The position numbers and the translations under genes are program-made. 5,377 nt of DNA, taken from NCBI GenBank assembly GCA_007133095.1, contig SLNK01000038.1, forward strand, positions 1-5,377. Reading direction: 5' to 3'. Numbering within the stretch: position 1 is the first letter of the stretch; every line of letters starts with the position of its first letter. The DNA comes from Candidatus Peregrinibacteria bacterium. Its GTDB lineage: Bacteria > Patescibacteriota > Gracilibacteria > UBA1369 > LOWO2-01-FULL-3. Under the pieces are notes generated by a model, which did no database searches, was not told where the DNA came from, and saw nothing but the letters and a program-made list of their open reading frames with translations. Below are positions 1 to 5,377 of this stretch, one piece after another.

Positions 1-210
1 GAACCTGAACCAGAACCTGAACCTGAACCAGAACCCGAACCGGAACCCGAACCCGAACCGGAGCCCGAACCCGAACCGGAACCAGAACCTGAACCTGAAC
101 CAGAACCTGAACCCGAACCGGAACCCGAACCGGAACCGGAACCCGAACCGGAACCCGAACCCGAACCGGAACCGGAACCCGAACCCGAACCCGAACCCGA
201 ACCCGAACCT
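1..210 (+). repeat. GAACCN hexamer tandem repeat, 35 in-frame copies, continuing off the left edge
   Basis: Thirty-five consecutive hexamers encode Glu-Pro without interruption. The Glu codon is GAA in every copy except one GAG at 61-63. The Pro third base varies in patches: CCT/CCA dominate copies 1-5 and 14-18, while CCC/CCG fill the rest. The pattern looks like block duplications rather than random drift. Because the unit is 6 bp, gain or loss of copies changes spacer length without shifting the frame. The array begins before the window, so 35 is a minimum count. Confidence 0.97.
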
Positions 211-996
211 ACCCCTGAATGTCAGGAAGGCGAAATCTGGGACGATAACAGAGAAGAGTGCATTCAAATAGAACGCACAGATCCAAGGGAATTCAGCCCC
301 CTTGGATGCTGGACAATGATGTCTTATCCCGGATACACGGATATGAACAGGGAACATCCATATTTTAAGGTGGTGGATGTGTTTTCACGAGCAAACATAT
401 TAACTCCATATGGAATTCTGGAACCGATAGTACACGGATATATTAGCAAATTGACCGGAGAAAGCGCTTTCAGGCCAATGGGCCCTGCAACCAGAGCGGA
501 AGGATGGAAGATGATAACAAGAGCATCTTGCTTCTTTGATTGGGCGGAAGACAAAATAGACATGGATAGCGAAGGCGCAGAAACATATGAAGATTTGGAA
601 GAAACTTTCTGGGGGTGGGAAGAAATTGATTACCTGACCAGAGGAGGAGTTATAGAAGGATTCGAAGATGGAACAATAAGACCGCATCAGAACATTACAA
701 GAGCCGAATATGTAAAAAGCTTGCTGGAGGTGTTCCTGCTTGAAATGCAAGATTCAAAAACATGCAGATCTGAAATAATTGATTTTGTAAGCTCTTTTGA
801 AGACGTTGCTCCGGGAGAGGACATAGAAGATCCATGGTACACAGAGGTTGTCCCTTGTGCCCAGTATTACGGAATATGGCACGGCGGAGAAGGATTACAA
901 GCCAGACCGAACGAAACAATAACAAGAGCGGAAGCGATGACATTTCTCTACAACTATGCGGTTGCAAGGGGACACATATACAGAAGAGAATTATAA
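1..996 (+). CDS. SLH-repeat cell-surface protein with Glu-Pro spacer (5' partial)
   Basis: The frame is open from the first base of the window, so this is the C-terminal 331 residues of a longer protein; the ATG at 316 is internal. Residues 1-70 are 35 Glu-Pro dipeptides, which would form a stiff, acidic spacer. Residues 74-87 carry a short motif (CQEGEIWDDNREEC) with two Cys and a Trp. Three SLH-like repeats follow, around residues 122-177, 200-248 and 266-320. Each ends in the diagnostic TRAE box (residues 164-167, 233-236, 308-311) after an xRPxxxxT approach, and the second has the GVIEGFEDGTIRP pattern. SLH domains bind cell-wall-linked polysaccharide non-covalently, so the protein is probably held at the cell surface by its C terminus, with the EP stretch extending the unseen N-terminal part. 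Signal peptide and effector domain would lie upstream. The first SLH repeat is divergent. Family assignment is strong; the specific role is unknown. Confidence 0.88.
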   Translation, partial: EPEPEPEPEPEPEPEPEPEPEPEPEPEPEPEPEPEPEPEPEPEPEPEPEPEPEPEPEPEPEPEPEPEPEPTPECQEGEIWDDNREECIQIERTDPREFSPLGCWTMMSYPGYTDMNREHPYFKVVDVFSRANILTPYGILEPIVHGYISKLTGESAFRPMGPATRAEGWKMITRASCFFDWAEDKIDMDSEGAETYEDLEETFWGWEEIDYLTRGGVIEGFEDGTIRPHQNITRAEYVKSLLEVFLLEMQDSKTCRSEIIDFVSSFEDVAPGEDIEDPWYTEVVPCAQYYGIWHGGEGLQARPNETITRAEAMTFLYNYAVARGHIYRREL

Positions 997-999
997 GTT

Positions 1000-2511
1000 T
1001 TAGTGTCTGAAATAACGGCGGCCGGTGAATACCATGGTAATACCAAGTTCATCGGCCCGCTTTATTATGGAAGGGTCATTTATTGAGCCACCGGGTTGAA
1101 TTATTGCCGTAACTCCAAGATCTACTGCCTGTTCAAGGGCATCCGCAAAAGGGAAAAAAGCATCAGAGGCCATAACGGAACCCTTTATACGATCACCACC
1201 TTTAATTCCCGCAATCCGCACGCTGTCCACGCGTGACATTTGGCCGGCACCTACACCGGTAACAGTCGTGCCCTTCGCCATGACAACAGCGTTGGACATG
1301 ACGTGTTTACATACTTTATTTGCGAAGAGCATACTGGCAATTTCCTCTTCAGCCGGTTTTTTGGAAGTGACAACCTTTAAATCATTGGGAGTGAGTTTGT
1401 AATTGTCTCTTGTTTGGATAAGCAAACCTCCGGCAATTTTTTTGATATCTCTCTGTTGGGAGTCCTTTTTTAACGGACCCAACTCCAAAATCCTCAAATT
1501 TTTCCTTTTTTTAAGCAATTCAAGCGCTTTTTGCTCATAGGACGGTGCGATGATCAACTCTACAAACATTTTATTTTTATTCACATGCTCCACAACAGCT
1601 TCGTTCACTTCGCGATTAACCGCGATAATACATCCGAAAGCGGACATAGGATCAACTTTGTAGGCTTCCAAAAAAGCATCTTCCAGCTTTTCAGCCGAGG
1701 CGACTCCGCAAGGATTATTGTGTTTAATAAATACGGCCGTAGGTTCGTCAAATTCCTTAACAAGACCGATAGCGCTGTTCCCGTCTACAAGATTGTTGAA
1801 AGACAATTGCCTGCCATGCAGTACCTTTGAATTTGTTATATTGGAGTCACTATTATTGGGATTTCGGAAGAAAGCGGCTTTTTGATGAGGATTTTCACCA
1901 TATCGCAGGCTGCAAACCTTTTCATAATGAAGATCCAGCAATTCCGGCTCGTCCAGCATATTCCTGAAGTAGTGATCAATGTGTTCGTCGTATCTGCTGG
2001 TCATAGTGAACGCCTTTCTTGCCAAACGCTTCCTTGTTTTGAAATCGGTATCACCGTTTTCGATAATATCCGCCGCGATCACTTCATAGTCGGAAGGTTC
2101 ACAAACAACAGTGACGAATTCAAAGTTCTTGGCCGCCGCACGAATCATGCTCGGACCCCCGATATCTATATTTTCAATACAAGGATCTTCCTTGAAAGGA
2201 TAAAGATTGGCAACGACCAAATCTATCATTTTGATGTCGTTTTTTTCCGCGTCGGACATATGCTTTTCATCGCTTCGCAAAGCCAAAATGCCCCCATGTA
2301 TTTTCGGATGTAGGGTTTTTACGCGACCACCCATGATTTCCGGGAAGCCGGTATGTTCGGAAACATCGATAATTTTGATTCCCGAATCTCTCAAAACTTT
2401 CGCGGTACCCCCGGTTGAAAGTATCTCGACGCCGGCGGATTCAATTTTTTTGGCAAATTCAACAATACCGGACTTGTCCGACACACTTATTAAAGCACGC
2501 TTTATAGACAT
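1000..2511 (-). CDS. purH: Bifunctional AICAR formyltransferase / IMP cyclohydrolase
   Basis: PurH catalyses the last two steps of de novo purine synthesis in the cytoplasm: formylation of AICAR with 10-formyl-THF, then ring closure of FAICAR to IMP. The 503-residue product has the full family layout. The N-terminal MGS-like cyclohydrolase domain (about 1-130) shows STGGTAKVL (32-40), MGGRVKTLHPKIHGG (60-74), NLYPF (102-106) and IDIGGPSMIRAAAKN (115-129). The transformylase half shows LRYGENPHQ (202-210), the catalytic KHNNPCG (263-269, Lys and His present), GAGQMSRVDS (421-430) and SDAFFPFAD (449-457), and ends in VFTGRRYFRH as family members do. I chose the ATG at 2511 because MSIKRALISVSDKSG aligns with the usual PurH N terminus; an in-frame TTG at 2538 would add nine residues. 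Neither start has a good Shine-Dalgarno. It is the last gene of the minus-strand cluster, 50 bases after yidD, and its stop is 3 bases from the convergent surface-protein gene. No defect seen. Confidence 0.97.
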   Translation of the reverse strand: MSIKRALISVSDKSGIVEFAKKIESAGVEILSTGGTAKVLRDSGIKIIDVSEHTGFPEIMGGRVKTLHPKIHGGILALRSDEKHMSDAEKNDIKMIDLVVANLYPFKEDPCIENIDIGGPSMIRAAAKNFEFVTVVCEPSDYEVIAADIIENGDTDFKTRKRLARKAFTMTSRYDEHIDHYFRNMLDEPELLDLHYEKVCSLRYGENPHQKAAFFRNPNNSDSNITNSKVLHGRQLSFNNLVDGNSAIGLVKEFDEPTAVFIKHNNPCGVASAEKLEDAFLEAYKVDPMSAFGCIIAVNREVNEAVVEHVNKNKMFVELIIAPSYEQKALELLKKRKNLRILELGPLKKDSQQRDIKKIAGGLLIQTRDNYKLTPNDLKVVTSKKPAEEEIASMLFANKVCKHVMSNAVVMAKGTTVTGVGAGQMSRVDSVRIAGIKGGDRIKGSVMASDAFFPFADALEQAVDLGVTAIIQPGGSINDPSIIKRADELGITMVFTGRRYFRH

Positions 2512-2561
2512 AATAATTAAAAGAAGAGACCCAAACAATTCTAATCACAAAAGAAGCAAAG

Positions 2562-2840
2562 TCAAGGCTCATCATGCCCGCCGCTACTCCACGGGTTGCA
2601 CCTGCATATACGCCAAACGGACTTAAACAAGCCCAATATTACTCCATATTTAAGCACGGATTTTTTCATGTATTCGGAGCAGGTAGGGGTATAACGACAA
2701 TATCCATGAGGGAAAAGAACTCTTGGCCAGCCATGGTCGGGGGACAAAGTTTTTTGATAAACAAAAACCAGAAACGCAACAATCCACCTCGGTAAAAAAA
2801 AGGGTGCCAGGTACCATTTTTTAGTTTTTGAATAATCCAA
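2562..2840 (-). CDS. yidD: Membrane protein insertion efficiency factor YidD
   Basis: YidD is a small membrane-associated protein that assists YidC-dependent insertion of inner-membrane proteins. The 92-residue product carries the family signatures: a hydrophobic N-terminal helix (about 18-29), YQKTLSPDHG (28-37), the CRYTPTCSEY block (48-57), a KYGVILGLFKSVWRICRCNPW segment (64-84, written here as the helix plus RCNPW) and the closing GGHDEP. All four typical Cys (48, 54, 79, 81) are present. The start is TTG at 2840; no in-frame ATG or GTG exists before the conserved region. An AGGAAA sequence lies 12 bases upstream, overlapping the stop of the preceding peptidase gene, so the start is the least certain part. 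The gene sits 16 bases after the peptidase and 50 before purH, implying co-transcription. In many bacteria yidD lies between rnpA and yidC; here it is separated from that cluster. Confidence 0.93.
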   Translation of the reverse strand: MDYSKTKKWYLAPFFLPRWIVAFLVFVYQKTLSPDHGWPRVLFPHGYCRYTPTCSEYMKKSVLKYGVILGLFKSVWRICRCNPWSSGGHDEP

Positions 2841-2856
2841 AAAGAAAATTGGTTTC

Positions 2857-4032
2857 CTAATAATAGTTCCTTGGATTTTGTCTCACTCCGTTCAAGTGAA
2901 CTTCCCAGTGAAGATGTATTCCGGTAGCACCATAAACCCTACCGGTATTTCCCATCATGCCTATTACATCACCTTGATTAACCCACTGTCCCGGAGCAAC
3001 ATTAACGGATCCGAGATGAGCATAAAGAGTTCTTAGACCGTTTCCGTGATCAATTATAACGTGGTTTCCATAGCCACCCGCCCATGTTCCGGACGATGCC
3101 GTGGAAACGGTTCCACCGGCTGCACTCCAAACCGGAGGCCTGCCTCTATTGGCTATATCAAGCGCGTAGTGCCCGGCTCTATATCCTTGGGTAATATTCC
3201 CAGTCGTTGGATAAATGAACGATCTTCCCGCGACAGGCGCCGCAGAAGAAGGAGCCGCACTTACAGCGGGAACAGATCTTGTATCTCTTGTGACGGTAGC
3301 GTTGCGCGGAGCCTGAGCGATTACAGGCGGAGGAGCAAGTGGTTTTGCTCCCGGAAGGAACAGACTTTGGCCCTGTCTGATAGATTCACTTGCAAGATTG
3401 TTTTGAGCAACTATGGACTCGGCTTTGATATTGTATTTTTTGGCGATTGACCCCAGTGTATCTCCTCTCTTGACGCTATAACCGATTCCATTAACCGGCG
3501 GCACCAAAAGGCTTTGACCTATTCGTATGGCATTTGCGTTTGATAAATTGTTTTCCCATTTTATCGTGTCTGCCGATAGACCGTATTTTTCAGCGATGGC
3601 GGAGAGAGTTTCTCCGGCAACAACTGTATGAACCGCATAATCCGTCAGACCGATTCTATTGGAAGCATGAGTCTGTGGGTTCATCTTTATAAGATACCCG
3701 TACTCATCCGCGACCAAAATGTCTCCCGATATAGAGGCGGCGCCTCCACGCTCCATAGAATAGCTGGCGGAAGCGGCAGTAAAATTTGCGGTTGTTGAAA
3801 ACGACATAACAAGAACAGCTCCCAGGGAAATTGCGGTAGCCTGTGAAAGGAGTCTCTTCTGTGGAGAAACGGGTAACAGCTCTTTAACAAAACCTGAAAT
3901 CGCACCGGAATATTTCTTTACGGTGACAGCGGGGACGGACTCGTTACAAAACTTAATAAAAGGTGAAACAAGAAAAGAAAAAAACTCACACGCATAGTTC
4001 CTCAGAACAATTGTTTTTGAGAATACGCGCAT
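2857..4032 (-). CDS. Membrane-anchored LysM-LysM-M23 peptidoglycan endopeptidase
   Basis: This is a LytM/M23-type zinc metallopeptidase predicted to cut or bind peptidoglycan outside the membrane. In the 391-residue product, residues 1-60 precede a hydrophobic segment (about 62-88) that should act as membrane anchor or late signal. Two LysM repeats follow (131-178 with VVAGETLSAIAEKYGL; 184-227 with VKRGDTLGSIAKKYNI), then an Ala/Pro-rich linker (229-268), then the M23 domain (about 285-385). Zinc ligands and catalytic residues appear intact: HxxxD (His288, Asp292), YAHL (His339) and HLH (His373, His375). It is therefore likely active rather than a degenerate EnvC-like activator, although that is inferred from motifs only. 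The start at 4032 is chosen because AAGGAG lies 10 bases upstream; in-frame ATGs at 4086 and 4116 lack a ribosome site, and the one at 4116 overlaps a candidate -10 box. The stop is TAG. It heads the minus-strand cluster with yidD and purH. Confidence 0.93.
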   Translation of the reverse strand: MRVFSKTIVLRNYACEFFSFLVSPFIKFCNESVPAVTVKKYSGAISGFVKELLPVSPQKRLLSQATAISLGAVLVMSFSTTANFTAASASYSMERGGAASISGDILVADEYGYLIKMNPQTHASNRIGLTDYAVHTVVAGETLSAIAEKYGLSADTIKWENNLSNANAIRIGQSLLVPPVNGIGYSVKRGDTLGSIAKKYNIKAESIVAQNNLASESIRQGQSLFLPGAKPLAPPPVIAQAPRNATVTRDTRSVPAVSAAPSSAAPVAGRSFIYPTTGNITQGYRAGHYALDIANRGRPPVWSAAGGTVSTASSGTWAGGYGNHVIIDHGNGLRTLYAHLGSVNVAPGQWVNQGDVIGMMGNTGRVYGATGIHLHWEVHLNGVRQNPRNYY

Positions 4033-4042
4033 GTGTCGCTCT

Positions 4043-4048
4043 CTCCTT
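4043..4048 (-). promoter_or_regulatory. Shine-Dalgarno site (AAGGAG) for the M23 peptidase
   Basis: On the minus strand AAGGAG precedes the ATG at 4032 with 10 bases between them. It is the clearest ribosome binding site in the window and decides the start against two upstream in-frame ATGs. Confidence 0.7.
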
Positions 4049-4114
4049 GCAAACTTGTTAACCCGAAATGTATTGTCCGGATCCATTAAATTTATTTTTA
4101 ATTTCACTCCATCC

Positions 4115-4144
4115 ATTATGACTCAAATCCAAAAAAGAAGGCAA
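4115..4144 (-). promoter_or_regulatory. Candidate sigma-70-type promoter for the peptidase-yidD-purH cluster
   Basis: On the minus strand TTGCCT (4144-4139) is followed after 18 bases by CATAAT (4120-4115), matching 4 of 6 and 5 of 6 consensus positions. Transcription would begin near 4108, leaving a leader of about 75 bases before the ATG at 4032. The match is by eye only. Confidence 0.45.
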
Positions 4145-4284
4145 GGTGCGGTAGTTGACAAGAGAGGGAGAATGTTGCGCTTGAGATTTTAAAGAGGGGG
4201 CGAGAGGCGCGATATTCCTGTTTTTCAGCCAAAAAAACAAACACATGTAAAACGAAGAAATGAAATGTGGACACACAGAAATGC
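4121..4284. other. Central part of the divergent intergenic region, no gene recognised
   Basis: This is the middle of the gap between the peptidase and rpsF. It holds a purine-rich stretch on the plus strand (about 4160-4206, with runs of G) and a TTGACA at 4155-4160 that has no acceptable -10 partner at 16-18 bases. An open frame running through it on the minus strand shows no family resemblance and overlaps the promoter signals, so I do not call it. No tRNA or other structured RNA was recognised. Confidence 0.5.
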
Positions 4285-4287
4285 TTG

Positions 4288-4305
4288 ACTTTTTTGCAAA
4301 AAAGT
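4288..4305. promoter_or_regulatory. 18-bp perfect palindrome upstream of the rpsF promoter
   Basis: ACTTTTTTGCAAAAAAGT reads identically on both strands. Its right end lies 12 bases before the candidate -35 box of rpsF. A second, looser dyad, TTTGC-TATT-GCAAA (4311-4324), overlaps that -35. The pair could be a protein operator or an AT-rich upstream element; a rho-independent terminator is unlikely because the arms are almost pure A/T. The symmetry is seen directly, the function is inferred. Confidence 0.45.
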
Positions 4306-4317
4306 AGCCCTTTGCTA

Positions 4318-4346
4318 TTGCAAAAAAAATATGCTTTTGGTAGAGT
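4318..4346 (+). promoter_or_regulatory. Candidate extended -10 promoter for rpsF-rpsR
   Basis: TTGCAA (4318-4323) is followed after 17 bases by TAGAGT (4341-4346), each matching 4 of 6 consensus positions. TGG immediately precedes the -10 box, giving the TGn of an extended -10. Transcription would start near 4353, producing a leader of about 70 bases. Confidence 0.45.
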
Positions 4347-4391
4347 CCCACCACAAAAAGGTTCTGTTTCCCGTTTTTTGGCGGGGGGCTA

Positions 4392-4409
4392 AGGATCAAA
4401 ATAGATCTT
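4392..4409 (+). promoter_or_regulatory. Leader hairpin before rpsF
   Basis: AGGATC pairs with GATCTT around a 6-base AAAATA loop, giving a 6-bp stem with one G-U pair that ends 13 bases before the rpsF ATG. A second weaker pairing, CCCG (4370-4373) with CGGG (4382-4385), lies just upstream. In many bacteria the rpsF leader binds the S6:S18 complex for feedback control; whether this leader has that motif cannot be decided by eye. The stem is short, so it may be incidental. Confidence 0.3.
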
Positions 4410-4422
4410 AATCCAAAGAATT

Positions 4423-5106
4423 ATGAAAAACTATGAACTAATGTTCATACTCCCTCCGGACCTCGGAGAAGAAGGTACCACGAAGGAGATGAAAGAAATT
4501 CGCAAGATAATCGCCGAAGAAAAGGGCGAGGTTCTTACTGAGGACACTTGGGGGATTCGGGAATTGGAATATCGTATAGAAAAACAAGACGAAGGATTTT
4601 ATGCCGTCTTTATTTTTTCGGTAAATCCGGAAAAAATAGGAGAAATAGAAAAGGGACTCAACTTGAACCAAAAAATACTAAGATTTTTGGTAACAAAAAC
4701 ACCGGAAGATCATGTTCTTAAGACGTTTGCTGAATATCAAAAAGAGTGGGATCTTGAAGACAAAAAAGAAGAGGAGGCAAAGAAAGAAGCGGACGAAAAA
4801 AAGAAAGCGGGTAGGAGGCCATCTTTTAAAAAGGCGGCACCCGTAGTTGCTGCAAGAAAACCGGAAAAGGAGGGAGAAGAGACCGAAAAGGTTGAAGAAG
4901 AAAAAGAAGATGAAGTAGAGAAGGAAGAAGCGGTTGAAGAAGTAAAGCCGAAAGAAAAAGGAGAGAAGGTAGAGATGGCAAAGGAAGAAGCGGTTGAAGA
5001 AGTAGAGACCAAAGAAAAAGAAGAAGAGAAGAAGGAAGAAAAATCTTCAAGTGAAATTGACGACAAGCTGAAAAGTATCATAGACGATCCGGATATAAGC
5101 CTGTAA
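4423..5106 (+). CDS. rpsF: 30S ribosomal protein S6 with long charged C-terminal extension
   Basis: S6 is a primary-platform protein of the 30S subunit that binds 16S rRNA as a heterodimer with S18. Residues 1-95 are the S6 fold: MKNYELMFILPPDL at the start, TWGIRELEYRIEKQDEGFY (42-60, a classic S6 strand) and LNLNQKILRFLVTK (79-92). The product is 227 residues, whereas the S6 core is about 95-100, so over half is extra. The extension has a Lys/Glu-rich segment (107-128), a basic patch KKKAGRRPSFKKAAP (126-140), a second Lys/Glu segment (146-207) with an internal duplication, and a distinct acidic end EIDDKLKSIIDDPDISL. The extension is predicted to be helical or disordered. The ATG at 4423 fits the family N terminus, with only a weak ribosome site before it. 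rpsR follows after 28 bases; the ssb gene often found between them is absent. Confidence 0.95.
   Translation: MKNYELMFILPPDLGEEGTTKEMKEIRKIIAEEKGEVLTEDTWGIRELEYRIEKQDEGFYAVFIFSVNPEKIGEIEKGLNLNQKILRFLVTKTPEDHVLKTFAEYQKEWDLEDKKEEEAKKEADEKKKAGRRPSFKKAAPVVAARKPEKEGEETEKVEEEKEDEVEKEEAVEEVKPKEKGEKVEMAKEEAVEEVETKEKEEEKKEEKSSSEIDDKLKSIIDDPDISL
4921..5020 (+). repeat. Imperfect 60-bp direct duplication inside the S6 tail
   Basis: The 40 bases from 4921 and from 4981 match over an exact 24-base start, differ at a few positions in the next six, then match over ten more. They encode KEEAVEEVKPKEK (167-179) and KEEAVEEVETKEK (187-199). The 60-base period keeps the reading frame, consistent with a past in-frame duplication that lengthened the tail. 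Confidence 0.85.
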
Positions 5107-5134
5107 ATAACTTATCAAATAACATCTTTTTAAA

Positions 5135-5350
5135 ATGCCTACATATAAAAATCGACAATGCCAATTCTGTATAGATCAAGTGAGTTATGTTGATTACAAA
5201 AACATAAGACTCCTAAAAAAGTATCTTTCCCAGTACAACAAAATAGTCCCAAGGTATTACAGTGGGAATTGCCTTAAACATCAGAAAAAGTTGTCAACCT
5301 CAATAAAGAATGCGCGTATAATGGCCTTGCTTCCTTTTACGCGTCAATAA
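5135..5350 (+). CDS. rpsR: 30S ribosomal protein S18
   Basis: S18 partners S6 on the 30S platform. The 71-residue product spans the whole family core: NRQCQFC at 6-12, YVDYKNIRLLKKYLSQYNKIVPR (18-40, the conserved helix and IxPR block), SGNCLKHQKKLSTSIKNAR and the terminal MALLPFTR. Cys9, Cys12, Cys46 and His49 form a CxxC...CxxH set, the zinc-binding version of S18 seen in some bacteria; many others have lost these residues. The ATG at 5135 is the only sensible start, since CQFC lies just inside; no Shine-Dalgarno is evident in the 28-base gap after rpsF, so translation may be coupled or leaderless-like in initiation. Only 27 bases follow the stop and they hold no clear terminator. Confidence 0.96.
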   Translation: MPTYKNRQCQFCIDQVSYVDYKNIRLLKKYLSQYNKIVPRYYSGNCLKHQKKLSTSIKNARIMALLPFTRQ

Positions 5351-5377
5351 GCGAAAATAAGCAGTTTTTATCGGGAA

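Noticed and set aside
1..210. CRISPR-like or non-coding satellite array
   Set aside because: The hexamers run in frame with the downstream SLH coding region and have no spacers; this is a protein-coding Glu-Pro repeat.
316..996. A separate 226-residue gene starting at the ATG at 316
   Set aside because: The frame is open without a stop back to position 1 through the EP repeat and linker, and there is no ribosome site before 316; the ATG is an internal Met.
1531..2313. Plus-strand open frames within purH
   Set aside because: They lie antisense to strongly conserved purH sequence and resemble no known family.
2800..2816. GGTGCC/GGTACC inverted pairing as a terminator between peptidase and yidD
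   Set aside because: The arms are separated by only one base, so no hairpin loop can form, and the site lies inside the yidD coding region.
4155..4160. TTGACA as a -35 box for rpsF
   Set aside because: No reasonable -10 lies 16-18 bases downstream, and it is about 270 bases from the start codon; the promoter at 4318-4346 fits better.
4058..4399. Minus-strand open frame of 113 residues in the divergent intergenic region
   Set aside because: It overlaps the 5' region of the peptidase gene in another frame, covers both candidate promoters, has no recognisable domain and no ribosome site; its composition looks like translated non-coding AT-rich DNA.
4737..5081. Minus-strand Ser/Phe-rich and Leu-rich open frames opposite the S6 tail
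   Set aside because: They are the antisense reading of the Lys/Glu codon repeats (GAA and AAG become TTC and CTT) and carry no independent signal.

Overview
The window looks like a chromosomal segment of a small-genome bacterium, most likely a member of the Patescibacteria (Candidate Phyla Radiation). This is an inference from several traits: an S6 ribosomal protein with a very long Lys/Glu-rich tail, rpsF followed directly by a compact zinc-finger rpsR with no ssb between them, a LysM-M23 envelope peptidase, and a surface protein with SLH repeats behind a Glu-Pro spacer. No 16S rRNA or phylogenetic marker long enough to settle the phylum is visible. All the stop codons seen are TAA or TAG (TAA for the surface protein, purH, rpsF and rpsR; TAG for the peptidase), so the window neither requires nor rules out UGA recoding.

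Layout. Positions 1-996 (+) hold the C-terminal part of a cell-surface protein. It has 35 uninterrupted Glu-Pro dipeptides encoded by a GAACCN hexamer repeat, a short Cys/Trp motif, then three SLH-type repeats ending at the C terminus. Its 5' end lies outside the window. Only 3 bases after its stop comes the stop of a convergent minus-strand cluster, read from about 4108 down to 1000. The cluster is a membrane-anchored LysM-LysM-M23 peptidoglycan peptidase (4032-2857), then yidD (2840-2562, TTG start), then purH (2511-1000). The 16 and 50 base gaps suggest one transcript.

A 390-base divergent intergenic region (4033-4422) separates this cluster from the plus-strand rpsF-rpsR pair (4423-5350). 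It carries a plausible minus-strand promoter that also argues for the peptidase start at 4032. On the plus side it has an extended -10 promoter preceded by an 18-bp perfect AT-rich palindrome, and a leader of about 70 bases with a hairpin just before rpsF.

How the genes fit together. The surface protein, the peptidase and YidD all concern the cell envelope: S-layer or wall attachment, peptidoglycan remodelling, and membrane protein insertion. PurH performs the last two steps of de novo IMP synthesis and is functionally unrelated to its operon partners. S6 and S18 form a heterodimer in the 30S platform and are co-transcribed. I see no RNA gene, insertion sequence, CRISPR array or defence system. 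The notable points are the EP repeat, the S6 tail, the rpsF upstream region and the mixed operon; none amounts to a clearly new system.
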